A DNA stretch of 64,000 nt from Pseudomonas paeninsulae. Lineage in GTDB: Bacteria > Pseudomonadota > Gammaproteobacteria > Pseudomonadales > Pseudomonadaceae. The position numbers and the translations under genes were made by a program. How positions within the stretch are numbered: position 1 is the first letter of the stretch; each line of letters opens with the position of its first letter. The stretch lies in assembly GCF_035621475.1 (NCBI RefSeq), contig NZ_CP141799.1, forward strand, positions 1,166,501 through 1,230,500. Direction: 5' to 3'. Below are positions 25,210 to 33,175 of this stretch, in pieces. The notes below the pieces were generated by a model, which was not told the DNA's origin, did not search any database, and worked only from the letters and a program-made list of their open reading frames with translations.

Positions 25210-26079
25210 TCAGCCTTTGCGGTTTAGCCTCCCGCCAGCCTCGCGCAAACAGTCGGCCAGTTTCTCGAGTATGGGCGTGGCGATAAGCGGAGAACGAATC
25301 AGGTTCATCTTCATGATGACATCGCTGTTGAGCAGCTGCCTCGGTAAAGGTCGTGTCTGCCCGGGCTTGAGCAGCGACTCCGGCAGCAGAGACACGGCCA
25401 TTCCAGCCTGCACCGCAGCAGCGATATTCTCCATCACCGGACTGCTGAAGACCTTTTGATAGGTGATGCCGGAGCGCTTGAGGTCCGCCAGACACAGCTC
25501 ACGCACGATGCAATCGTCCTCGTATAACGCGACTGGCAGCTTGTCATGCTCGTCCAGGCGAAAGCTTATCGCGGCGGCCCAGATAAGCCGCTCGGACCAG
25601 AGCAATTCCTCGCCCTCGCTGTCTGCTTCACCGGCGACTATCGCTACGTCCAGATCACCCCGCGCTACCAGCTTGCGCAGATTGCGGCTGCGATCGCAAG
25701 TGATACGGGCATCAAGGTGCGGCAACTCGCGCAGCAGGATCGGCATGAAGTGAATCAAAAAGTCCTGAGCGTAATCAGTGGAAATGCCGAAGCGTATCTT
25801 GCCGGTCAGCTGCCTCTGATCCAACGCCGTCAGGGTAGCGTTGCTCAGGCGCAATAGCTGCTCGGTATAACCGAGCAAGGTTTCACCATCCCGGGTCAGG
25901 GTGATGCCCTGGTTATTACGTTCAAGCAAACGTTTGCCAAGCTGCTCCTCAAGCCTTTTGAGCTGCATGCTCACTGCCGCCTGGGAGCGGAAGAGTGTTC
26001 CGGCGGCCTTTTTCAACTCCCCCGCCTTGACCACGGCGGCAAAAGTCCGCAGCAATTCCAGATCCAGCAAGGGCTCCAT
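25210..26079 (-). CDS. LysR family transcriptional regulator
   Basis: A 289-residue LysR protein. The N-terminal winged helix is clear (LELLRTFAAVVKAGELKKAA, then FRSQAAVSMQLKRLEEQLG), followed by a two-lobed effector domain beginning GKIRFGISTDYAQDFLIHF. It is divergent from the zinc-type alcohol dehydrogenase gene at 26259 with a 179-base AT-rich gap between them, so it is the probable regulator of that gene. The ligand is unknown. Confidence 0.9.
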   Translation of the reverse strand: MEPLLDLELLRTFAAVVKAGELKKAAGTLFRSQAAVSMQLKRLEEQLGKRLLERNNQGITLTRDGETLLGYTEQLLRLSNATLTALDQRQLTGKIRFGISTDYAQDFLIHFMPILLRELPHLDARITCDRSRNLRKLVARGDLDVAIVAGEADSEGEELLWSERLIWAAAISFRLDEHDKLPVALYEDDCIVRELCLADLKRSGITYQKVFSSPVMENIAAAVQAGMAVSLLPESLLKPGQTRPLPRQLLNSDVIMKMNLIRSPLIATPILEKLADCLREAGGRLNRKG

Positions 26080-26258
26080 GGCAGCACCTGTTCGTAAAGT
26101 TCGGAATCCGATTATTACATGTAGTTCATATTAATTGAATTATATGGCCACGTTAATTCGTTTGAATGAACATCATGATGCCCTTAAGGTAGCCATCAAG
26201 TGATCGCTTGATCTCATTACTACCCGCCCTGAATTCGGGCGCAACGGCGGAGAACGAT

Positions 26259-27365
26259 ATGAACCCTCACAAGCTTCCACAAACCATGGCTGGCGTGCAG
26301 ATGGTCGGCTACGGCGGACTAGACAAGCTGCATTACCAGGAGAATTTGCCAGTTCCGCACCCGGCAGACGGCGAGGTACTGATCAAGGTCGGTGCCGCCG
26401 CGCTCAACAACACCGACATCAACACCCGCATCGGCTGGTACTCCAAAGGCGTCAGCGGAGACACCAACAGCGGTGGCTCGCATGGCTTTGCCACGGTCGA
26501 GGAAGCTGATGCCACCTGGTCGGGAGGAACGCTGCAATTGCCGCGTATCCAGGGCGCCGACTGTTGCGGCACGATCGTTGCCGTCGGGGCGAATGTCGAC
26601 CCCGCACGGATAGGCGAGCGAGTCATCGTGCGCCCCATGCAGCAATCGCCGGATACAACCGACGCTTTCAACTGCATAACCTTCGGCTCCGAGCGCGATG
26701 GCGGCTTCGCCCAGTACTGCACTGTGAGAGCCAGCGAAAGCTTTCCGGTGGATTGCGCGCTCAGTGATGTCGAGCTGGCGTCCTTCCCTTGCGCCTACTC
26801 AACCGCCGAAAACATGCTCGAACGTGTCGGGCTCAAGGCCGGCGAGCGCGTGCTGATCACCGGCGCCTCCGGTGGCGTGGGCTCTGCGGCAGTACAACTG
26901 GCCAAACGGCGCGGCGCCTATGTAATCGCTATCTGCGGTGCGGAAAAGATCGAGCAGCTGCAACAGCTGGGCGCTGATCAAGTTATCTCTCGCAGCGCGG
27001 ACCTCCTTGCCGAGCTGGGCAGCGACAGCCTGGAGGTCGTGGTTGATCTGGTTGCCGGTCCGCAGTGGCCCGTACTGCTCAAGCTGTTGTGTCGCGGTGG
27101 ACGCTATGCCGTTGCGGGCGCCATTGCCGGACCGCTGGTCGAACTGGACGTACGCACGCTTTACCTCAAAGACCTCAGCTTTTTTGGCTGCACCTACCAG
27201 CCGCGCCTGGTGTTCGAAAACCTGGTCGGATACATCGAACGCGGCGAAATCCGCCCCTTGGTGGCGAAGACCTACCCCTTGGCGGATATCGTGCTAGCCC
27301 AGCAGGAATTCATGGCCAAGCAGTTCATCGGCAAGCTGGTGCTGGTCCCGCCCGCTGAAGTTTAG
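26259..27365 (+). CDS. zinc-type alcohol dehydrogenase / quinone oxidoreductase-like protein
   Basis: A 368-residue MDR-superfamily oxidoreductase. The GroES-like N-terminal half has GEVLIKVGAAALNNTDINTR, as in quinone reductases, and IQGADCCGTIVAVG. The Rossmann half has GERVLITGASGGVGSAAVQL (NADPH motif). The structural-zinc cysteine cluster of true alcohol dehydrogenases is not obvious. GGAG lies 7 bases before the ATG at 26259. The substrate is unknown; the divergent LysR protein suggests induction by an aldehyde, quinone or similar compound. Confidence 0.85.
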   Translation: MNPHKLPQTMAGVQMVGYGGLDKLHYQENLPVPHPADGEVLIKVGAAALNNTDINTRIGWYSKGVSGDTNSGGSHGFATVEEADATWSGGTLQLPRIQGADCCGTIVAVGANVDPARIGERVIVRPMQQSPDTTDAFNCITFGSERDGGFAQYCTVRASESFPVDCALSDVELASFPCAYSTAENMLERVGLKAGERVLITGASGGVGSAAVQLAKRRGAYVIAICGAEKIEQLQQLGADQVISRSADLLAELGSDSLEVVVDLVAGPQWPVLLKLLCRGGRYAVAGAIAGPLVELDVRTLYLKDLSFFGCTYQPRLVFENLVGYIERGEIRPLVAKTYPLADIVLAQQEFMAKQFIGKLVLVPPAEV

Positions 27366-27379
27366 AGACAACACTGGCC

Positions 27380-27911
27380 GAAACGGGCTTTTTCAAGGGC
27401 AGCTTCGGGCCGCCGGTCGCAAGCGCAAGAGGCCGGAAAAAACGGGACGGATTTATTTGTGGCGGCAGTGGAGGTGCATGAAGGCCGTCCGCATCGCGTA
27501 CGTTTTGATGCCGTAGCAGGCTTTTCCTTCGCGGCACTGACACCTTGGGCGATGCAGGCGCTGGCCCCAGGGAGTCATGTGATCTCAGATGGTTTAGCGG
27601 GGTTTTCGGTACTGCAGCAGTTAGGCTTTCAGCATGAAGTGATAATGGCCTCGAAAGGCAAAGCGAGCACAGAGATTGAGCCGTATCGGTGGTTGAATGT
27701 CTTGCTTGGCAACCTAAAGACGTCTTTGAGTGGCACCCATCACGCCTTCAAATTTGCCAAATACGCACCGCGTTATCTGGCCGATGCGCAGTACCGGTTC
27801 AATCGACGGTACGATCTGGCGGCGATGGTGCCTCGCTTAGCCATTGCAGTCATGCGGGCAACTCCTTGTTCCAGAAGGGACATCACGGCGCTGGCTGAGA
27901 TAGGGACATAA
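27380..27911 (+). pseudogene. IS1595-family (ISXO2-like) transposase, 5'-truncated
   Basis: The frame reads KNGTDLFVAAVEVHEGRPHR, GSHVISDGLAGFSVLQQLGF, then LNVLLGNLKTSLSGTHHAFK and YAPRYLADAQYRFNRRYDL. These are the catalytic-core and C-terminal parts of ISXO2-type DDE transposases. The N-terminal zinc-ribbon half is missing and the left limit is a guess from the loss of resemblance. No inverted ends were identified. It directly follows the alcohol dehydrogenase gene. Confidence 0.8.
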
Positions 27912-28029
27912 TCAGGAAAATCAATGACACTGACCTCATTGATCACTGACCCCATTGATAAAGCGCGTTAAATAAATCTGCGCCGTTTCTTCTCTGCCCC
28001 CGTTCCCCTCTCATCTGGCAGAAAGTGCG

Positions 28030-28929
28030 TCACGCAGATAAGCGAGTTGTCAGATCATCCAGTAACCACCGCCCCGCAACTCCCAGTTGGCGGTTTTCCA
28101 TGTGCGCCGCATAGATGGTAACGATGCTGGGGGAGCTGGTGAGTTCCAAGGCAAGCTTAAGCGGTACGAGTCGCCCTGCTGCAATATGATCTACGATCAA
28201 ATGCTCTGGCATTCGGCACCATCCAAACCCTGCGAGCAGGAAATCCAGTCGTCGACCCAAATCGGCAAATCGCCATAGAGCTCCGCCCGCCAAGCCATAG
28301 TTAGGGCCGTCAAAATCAACTGGATCCGAGAGTACCAGTTGTACAAATTGCTCCAGGTCTCCACGCGTTACAGCACGATCAAGCAACGCAAGCGGATGCT
28401 GTGCAGAAACAACTGGCGTGAGGCCAACAGCTAGCAGCGGAAAGGCTGCAATATCATTCGGCACTGCTGGAAGCAGCAAACAAAGCGCCAGCGCCGCATC
28501 GCCGCTGCGAATTCGCCGCTCCGCGCCGCCCAGACCTTCGGTTGAGAACGTAACCGTTAAGTGCGTAAAGGTTTCACGTAGCGCGCGCAGGCTTTCAATG
28601 AGCGGCGCGGTCGGCACTAGAGGATCAATTGCCAAAGCCAGCTCCGGCTCGATGCCCGCATGAGTACTGGCAGCAATCGCTTCAAACTGTGAGGCACTTG
28701 CCAGCACCAGCCTCGCTTGGGCGACCAGAACACGGCCAATATCAGTGAGGCGGGGTCGGTGGCCACTACGGTCGAAGAGCTGGACCCCCTGCATGTTTTC
28801 AAGCGTCGCTACTGACTGACTTATGGCGGATTGTACGCGTCGCAACTCACGACCCGTAGCCGAGAAGCTACCCGTGTCGGCGATCGTCACGAGGACGCGA
28901 AGCTGATCGAGGCTAAGACTTCCAATCAT
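28030..28929 (-). CDS. LysR family transcriptional regulator
   Basis: A 299-residue LysR protein with the helix-turn-helix in LDQLRVLVTIADTGSFSATG and RRVQSAISQSVATLENMQGV. The effector domain follows from about residue 95. The ATG at 28929 is preferred to a TTG two codons upstream. It is divergent from the azoreductase gene, with about 150 AT-rich bases between them, so it probably controls that gene. Codon and base use here (28000-29900) look a little AT-richer than the neighbouring genes. Confidence 0.88.
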   Translation of the reverse strand: MIGSLSLDQLRVLVTIADTGSFSATGRELRRVQSAISQSVATLENMQGVQLFDRSGHRPRLTDIGRVLVAQARLVLASASQFEAIAASTHAGIEPELALAIDPLVPTAPLIESLRALRETFTHLTVTFSTEGLGGAERRIRSGDAALALCLLLPAVPNDIAAFPLLAVGLTPVVSAQHPLALLDRAVTRGDLEQFVQLVLSDPVDFDGPNYGLAGGALWRFADLGRRLDFLLAGFGWCRMPEHLIVDHIAAGRLVPLKLALELTSSPSIVTIYAAHMENRQLGVAGRWLLDDLTTRLSA

Positions 28930-29080
28930 GCTCAATCACTTAAACAGATAGATATCATCATATTTTAATCACTCCTAGTGAAGGTTCGAATAACTTAGAT
29001 TGTGTGGACCGCGGCTGAATCCCGCAACCCAAAGCCCGCTTTCGGCTTGCAATCCTCGCAACCCATCAGGAGATTTTCCC

Positions 29081-29701
29081 ATGTCGACACTTCTTGTTAT
29101 CGAGACTAGCCCACGAGGCGATTTTTCTATTTCTCGTAACCTTACCCATCGTTTTGTTAAGGCGTGGCAAACGGCTCATCCTGCTGGCGTGGTAGTTCAG
29201 CGCGAACTGATGAGCAGCAAACTTCCTTTCGTCAATGAGTCGTGGCTGCAGGCTTACTTTACGCCGCCTGATCAACATTCGACCGCAATGAAAGAGATAC
29301 TTCAGCTCTCCAACGACCTTGTGGCAGAGCTGCTTGCAGCTGACCATTTGGTGATCGCAACACCTGTCTACAACTACAACATTCCAGCCGCTCTCAAAGC
29401 TTGGGTAGATCACATCGTGCGCAAGGGCATGACTCTAGGCCATGATGGCAAAGGCCTTGTACTTGGCAAGAAAGCGACCGTGCTCCTAGCCTCTGGCGGC
29501 ATTTATACCGAAGGCTCACCAATTCAGGATCGTGACATCGCCACTCAATATCTGCGACTTATTTTGAACGTCATTGGAATATCCGACGTTACGTTCATCG
29601 CTGCAGGAGGCGCCAAAGCGGTGGATCTTGGTGAAGTAGGACGCGACGAATTTTTGAGCAGATTTGATGATCAGATCGAACGGGCAAGCCAGTACATATA
29701 A
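29081..29701 (+). CDS. azoR: FMN-dependent NADH-azoreductase
   Basis: A 206-residue flavodoxin-fold reductase. [20 protein letters not shown] binds the FMN phosphate, and [20 protein letters not shown] is the signature of AzoR/AcpD enzymes, which reduce quinones and azo compounds with NAD(P)H. AGGAG lies 8 bases before the ATG at 29081. It is divergent from a LysR regulator, the usual arrangement for quinone-stress reductases. The VOC-family gene that follows may be co-transcribed across a 185-base gap. Confidence 0.88.
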   Translation: MSTLLVIETSPRGDFSISRNLTHRFVKAWQTAHPAGVVVQRELMSSKLPFVNESWLQAYFTPPDQHSTAMKEILQLSNDLVAELLAADHLVIATPVYNYNIPAALKAWVDHIVRKGMTLGHDGKGLVLGKKATVLLASGGIYTEGSPIQDRDIATQYLRLILNVIGISDVTFIAAGGAKAVDLGEVGRDEFLSRFDDQIERASQYI

Positions 29702-29886
29702 CGCAGCAGGAGCAAAAAAGATTCAGATTACGTTCCAACTTCGAAAGTCCGTTTTTGGCCGGTTTCTGCCTTTCGCCAACGGCAGCTATATTGGGTCGAT
29801 AGCAGGCCGCAAGAATGCTCTGCTGCCGCTCCAGGCTACCTTCGAGGCTAGAATCCACGGGTCAGTCCCAATCTTGGAGAGCCAAG

Positions 29887-30366
29887 ATGATCAGCAAAAA
29901 TACGATTTGCCTCTGGTACGACGGCACCGCGTTGGACGCTGCGACGTTCTACGCCAAGACGTTCCCAGACAGCGCGGTAGGAGCAGTCCATCGCGCGCCT
30001 GGCGACTATCCTGCGGGCAAGCAGGGCGATGTCCTGACGGTTGATTTCTCGGTGATGGGCATCCCCTGTCTCGGACTGAACGGAGGGCCAGTCTTCAAGC
30101 ATAACGAGGCTTTCTCGTTCCAGGTTGCCACTGACGACCAAGCCGAAACGGACCGCTTGTGGCGCGCGATTGTCGAAAACGGAGGCGAGGAAAGCGCATG
30201 CGGTTGGTGCAAGGACAAATGGGGACTGTCGTGGCAGATCACGCCACGCGCATTGACGGCCGCGATAGCCAATTCTGATCGAGCGGCGGCCAAGCGCGCG
30301 TTTGAAACCATGATGAACATGAGAAAGATCGACATCGCTACGATCGAAGCTGCGTTGAAGGCTTAA
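29887..30366 (+). CDS. VOC family protein (PhnB-like)
   Basis: A 159-residue protein of the PhnB / 3-demethylubiquinone methyltransferase-like VOC group. Marks are CLWYDGTALDAATFYAKTFP, FSVMGIPCLGLNGGP, FSFQVATDDQAETDRLW, and CGWCKDKWGLSWQITP at the C-terminal half. Members bind small molecules or metals, but activities are rarely known. GGAG lies 7-8 bases before the ATG at 29887. Confidence 0.85.
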   Translation: MISKNTICLWYDGTALDAATFYAKTFPDSAVGAVHRAPGDYPAGKQGDVLTVDFSVMGIPCLGLNGGPVFKHNEAFSFQVATDDQAETDRLWRAIVENGGEESACGWCKDKWGLSWQITPRALTAAIANSDRAAAKRAFETMMNMRKIDIATIEAALKA

Positions 30367-30672
30367 CCAGTACAGCCGGACGTCATTAACGTCCGCTTCA
30401 CACCATGCTACTGCGCGCCCGGCGATCTGCCAGCTATGCCGTCGAGAAAGCGCACGTTCAGGCAAGTGTCGCAGCTCGCACGCTCGACAGTCGTGTCATT
30501 CATCCGGGCTTCGGGCAGGGTCGAGCGAATACTCTGATCGTCACAGGATTCACCCATGTCAGACCGCTACCGGGATATCGATCCCGATGGGGGCACTCGC
30601 CGCAGGCTGTACACCATTGGTTCACCGGCGCGGCACAAAGCTGGCGGGTTGTCGCTTCGCTCCGAAGCCGCC
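30367..30672. other. intergenic region with two dispersed repeats
   Basis: This 306-base gap holds the second copy of the 65-base sequence seen before the AraC-type gene (30403-30466) and the third copy of the 77-base repeat (30598-30680, running into the end of the hemerythrin gene). No gene is evident. Confidence 0.6.
30403..30466. repeat. 65-base dispersed sequence, second copy
   Basis: Matches 23620-23684 (CATGCTAC, GGCGATCTGCCAGCTA, AAAGCGCA, GTTCAGGCAAG). Here it lies 36 bases after the VOC gene and is not in front of any gene reading away from it. Confidence 0.6.
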
Positions 30673-30680
30673 CTACGACC
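30598..30680. repeat. third copy of the 77-base dispersed repeat
   Basis: CGCCGCAGGCTGTACACCAT through CGGCGCGGCACAAAGCTGGC and GTTGTCGCTTCGCTCCGAAG matches the tandem units at 3174-3312 with several substitutions. Its right end overlaps the last codons of the hemerythrin-like gene. Confidence 0.65.
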
Positions 30681-31143
30681 CGGGTTTCTGCCACTGCTGT
30701 TTGATTGCCTGCCATTGGTTGTCGCTTAGCCATTTATCCGCCAGGGGGAAGAGGATATTTTCCTCGCTGTCCAGGTGGTCATAATATTTTTCAATGTAAT
30801 CCTTGATGAAGGTGGCTGTTTCTTTGGGCGTAAGGCTTGAGTGCTCGAGCGCCTTGAGCTGGCTGGCAATGCGCGCAAAACCCTGATGGTCGCGCTCTAT
30901 ATCCAGTACGCGCGGATGCACGGGGGCAAGGGTGGTTAATAACAGGCGGCCAATAAGTTCTTCGTTCTGGTGGTGGCGGGTTTCGGCCTCACCATGCAGA
31001 GACTCCAGTAGCGCAAAAAGTTGCTGACGATCAGTCGCGTCGCAGGCATCTTTTTCGAGTTTTCCGAGTGGTTTTGTCATCTGGTCGATGGTGGCGGAAA
31101 TAGTCTGGTGATAGTGGTGAAGTTCCTCTAACAAGGGGTGCAT
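30673..31143 (-). CDS. hemerythrin domain-containing protein
   Basis: A 156-residue four-helix protein. Candidate iron ligands are seen in HPLLEELHHYHQTI, LHGEAETRHHQNEELIG, DIERDHQGF and YIEKYYDHLDSEENILFPLA, matching the HHE/hemerythrin pattern. Such proteins bind oxygen or sense redox state or nitric oxide through a diiron site. The ATG at 31143 has GAGG 7 bases upstream; a TTG two codons earlier is less likely. Confidence 0.88.
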   Translation of the reverse strand: MHPLLEELHHYHQTISATIDQMTKPLGKLEKDACDATDRQQLFALLESLHGEAETRHHQNEELIGRLLLTTLAPVHPRVLDIERDHQGFARIASQLKALEHSSLTPKETATFIKDYIEKYYDHLDSEENILFPLADKWLSDNQWQAIKQQWQKPGS

Positions 31144-31317
31144 GTTCAATCCTCACAGGTCACTGTCCTGATGCTTTTAATCAAGCATAGGACAGTACGC
31201 ATCCCTCCGGACAAATCCTGATGTTCAGATACCTGAGGCTCTGGGGCGAGGAGCGGCAACGCCGTATCAGGACCTCAGGCGCCGAAATTGACTATTCGAA
31301 CTGACCAAGTCGGCTGA

Positions 31318-31806
31318 CTAGTAGCGCTGCAGGGCACCATTCTCGATGCGCACGCGGTCGCCGACCCTGAGGTCGCCGATGCTTGGCTGGGTCAGGGTTT
31401 GATAGGAGCCGTTTTCCATGCGCACGGTGACTCTGTAGGCGTTCTCGGCCTGTTTGCGTTTCTCAATTTGGTGGCCTATATAAGCACCGCCGGCTGCCCC
31501 GGCGATTGTCGCCGCCGTGTTGCCTCTGCCAGAACCCACCTGGTTGCCCGCTACGCCGCCGATCACCGCGCCAGCCACGGAGCCCAGGCCGAAGCCGGTT
31601 CCACCGACGCCCTGGTAGTCCTGCGGGGTGCTGTCAATCGACTCCACTCGGCCGTAGCCGGAATAGATGCCTCCTGGTGTCGGGCTATTCTGATACCCGC
31701 CCTGCGGGTAGTTGGTCGTGGTGGGCGGGTTGGTGGGCGTGCAGGCACTGAGCGCAAGAACACCGGCGAACCCGAGCATGGGGCCGAATTTCTTCATCGT
31801 GGTCAT
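31318..31806 (-). CDS. glycine-zipper 2TM lipoprotein (SlyB/17-kDa antigen-like)
   Basis: A 162-residue outer-membrane lipoprotein. The lipobox LSAC at about residues 19-22 follows a hydrophobic signal. The centre is a glycine zipper (GSVAGAVIGGVAGNQVGSGR, then AATIAGAAGGAYIGHQIE), as in SlyB and the rickettsial 17-kDa antigen. A small C-terminal beta domain (YRVTVRMENGSYQTLTQPS) follows. It probably helps outer-membrane stability. AGAGG lies 9 bases before the ATG at 31806. Confidence 0.88.
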   Translation of the reverse strand: MTTMKKFGPMLGFAGVLALSACTPTNPPTTTNYPQGGYQNSPTPGGIYSGYGRVESIDSTPQDYQGVGGTGFGLGSVAGAVIGGVAGNQVGSGRGNTAATIAGAAGGAYIGHQIEKRKQAENAYRVTVRMENGSYQTLTQPSIGDLRVGDRVRIENGALQRY

Positions 31807-32074
31807 AAGCAGTTTCCTCTTGTGGTGCCTGTTGCCGGCAATCTCTCCCATATGGACCTCGCCAGGAGGGAAAAGTCCGGTTTGACCGCGAGCCCCAGTC
31901 CTCGATTCAGACTGTGCGCAATGCCATTCCCGGTCGGTGCGCCAGCACACATGCAGTTGGTCAGTGCCGATAGAGTGGAGCAAGTGTTTCTGCTGATGCT
32001 CAAAACCCGCAACTTTATGCAAGTGCCGACAGCAGGCGCGGCGCAGACTGGCGCCATCCACTGGGAGTCGTCCG

Positions 32075-32974
32075 ATGAACCTGTCGCTATACCTGTTGAC
32101 CGTGCTGATCTGGGGCACCACCTGGATCGCCATCAAGCTGCAGATGGGCGAGGTGGCGATTGCCGCCTCGATTGCCTATCGCTTTGCCCTGGCGGCGGCG
32201 GTGCTGTTTGCCGTGTTGCTGCTCAGCGGCCGCCTGCAGACGCTCGATAGACGTGGCCAGGTGATCTGCCTGCTCCAGGGCCTGTGCCTGTTCTGCATCA
32301 ATTTCCTGTGTTTCTACACCGCCAGTCAGTGGATCCCCAGCGGGTTGGTTGCGGTGATTTTCTCCACGGCAACCTTGTGGAATGCGCTGAACGCGCGGCT
32401 GTTCTTCAAGCAGAAGATCGCCGCCAATGTCCTGGCCGGTGGCGCCCTGGGGCTGGCGGGCCTCGGCTTGCTGTTCTGGCCCGAATTGGCGGGGCATGCG
32501 GCCAGCCGGGAAACCCTATTGGGCATCGGCTTGTCGCTGATTGGCACCCTGTGTTTTTCCGCCGGCAATCTGCTCTCCAGCATGCAGCAGAAGGCCGGCC
32601 TCAAGCCACTGACCACCAACGCCTGGGGCATGCTTTACGGCGCCTTGATGCTGGTGGCGATCTGCCTGGTCAACGGCACGCCGTTCGGTTTCGAGTGGAG
32701 CACGCGCTACGTCGGTTCGCTGTTGTACCTGGCGATTCCCGGTTCGGTGATCGGCTTCACCGCCTACCTGACCCTAGTCGGGCGCATGGGGCCGGAGCGG
32801 GCGGCTTACTGCACCGTGCTGTTCCCGGTGGTGGCGCTGAACATCTCGGTGTTCGTCGAGGGTTACCAGTGGACCGCGCCGGCATTGTTCGGCCTGGTGT
32901 TGGTGATGCTCGGCAACGTGCTGGTGTTTCGCAAGCCGAAAGCGGTGCCGCAGCTGGCGCGGGCTGCGGGCTGA
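32075..32974 (+). CDS. EamA/DMT family transporter
   Basis: A 299-residue inner-membrane protein with ten predicted helices in two EamA repeats. It opens YLLTVLIWGTTWIAIKLQMG, the typical DMT start, and the second repeat begins near LLGIGLSLIGTLCFSAGNLL. DMT proteins export amino acids and other small metabolites by drug/metabolite antiport; the substrate cannot be read. The gene stands alone. Confidence 0.9.
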   Translation: MNLSLYLLTVLIWGTTWIAIKLQMGEVAIAASIAYRFALAAAVLFAVLLLSGRLQTLDRRGQVICLLQGLCLFCINFLCFYTASQWIPSGLVAVIFSTATLWNALNARLFFKQKIAANVLAGGALGLAGLGLLFWPELAGHAASRETLLGIGLSLIGTLCFSAGNLLSSMQQKAGLKPLTTNAWGMLYGALMLVAICLVNGTPFGFEWSTRYVGSLLYLAIPGSVIGFTAYLTLVGRMGPERAAYCTVLFPVVALNISVFVEGYQWTAPALFGLVLVMLGNVLVFRKPKAVPQLARAAG

Positions 32975-33056
32975 AGCGGTAGGGGGCGCTGGGTCATTAC
33001 AGCCGGTGCGCGCGGCGCACCCTAGTGTCACGACAGGGTTCAACTGTCGCAAACCT

Positions 33057-33103
33057 GTAGGAGCACGCCATGCGTGCGAATCGCCGGCATGGCCGGCTCC
33101 TAC
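33057..33103. repeat. REP-like imperfect inverted repeat
   Basis: GTAGGAGCACGCCATGCGTG (33057 on) faces GGCATGGCCGGCTCCTAC (33086-33103). The outer GTAGGAGC/GCTCCTAC ends are of the same class as the REPIN at 15448. It lies between the DMT gene and the convergent EAL-protein gene. Confidence 0.7.
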
Positions 33104-33175
33104 AAGAAGCCGATGGCTAAGGGCGCATGGGACGCCACGACAAATGATCTGTGACGCGACACTGGTGTGCGTCCC

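Noticed and set aside
31170..31190. TGATGCTTTTAATCA upstream of the hemerythrin gene as an ANR/FNR box
   Set aside because: The half sites are too far apart (7 bases rather than 4) for the ANR/FNR consensus.
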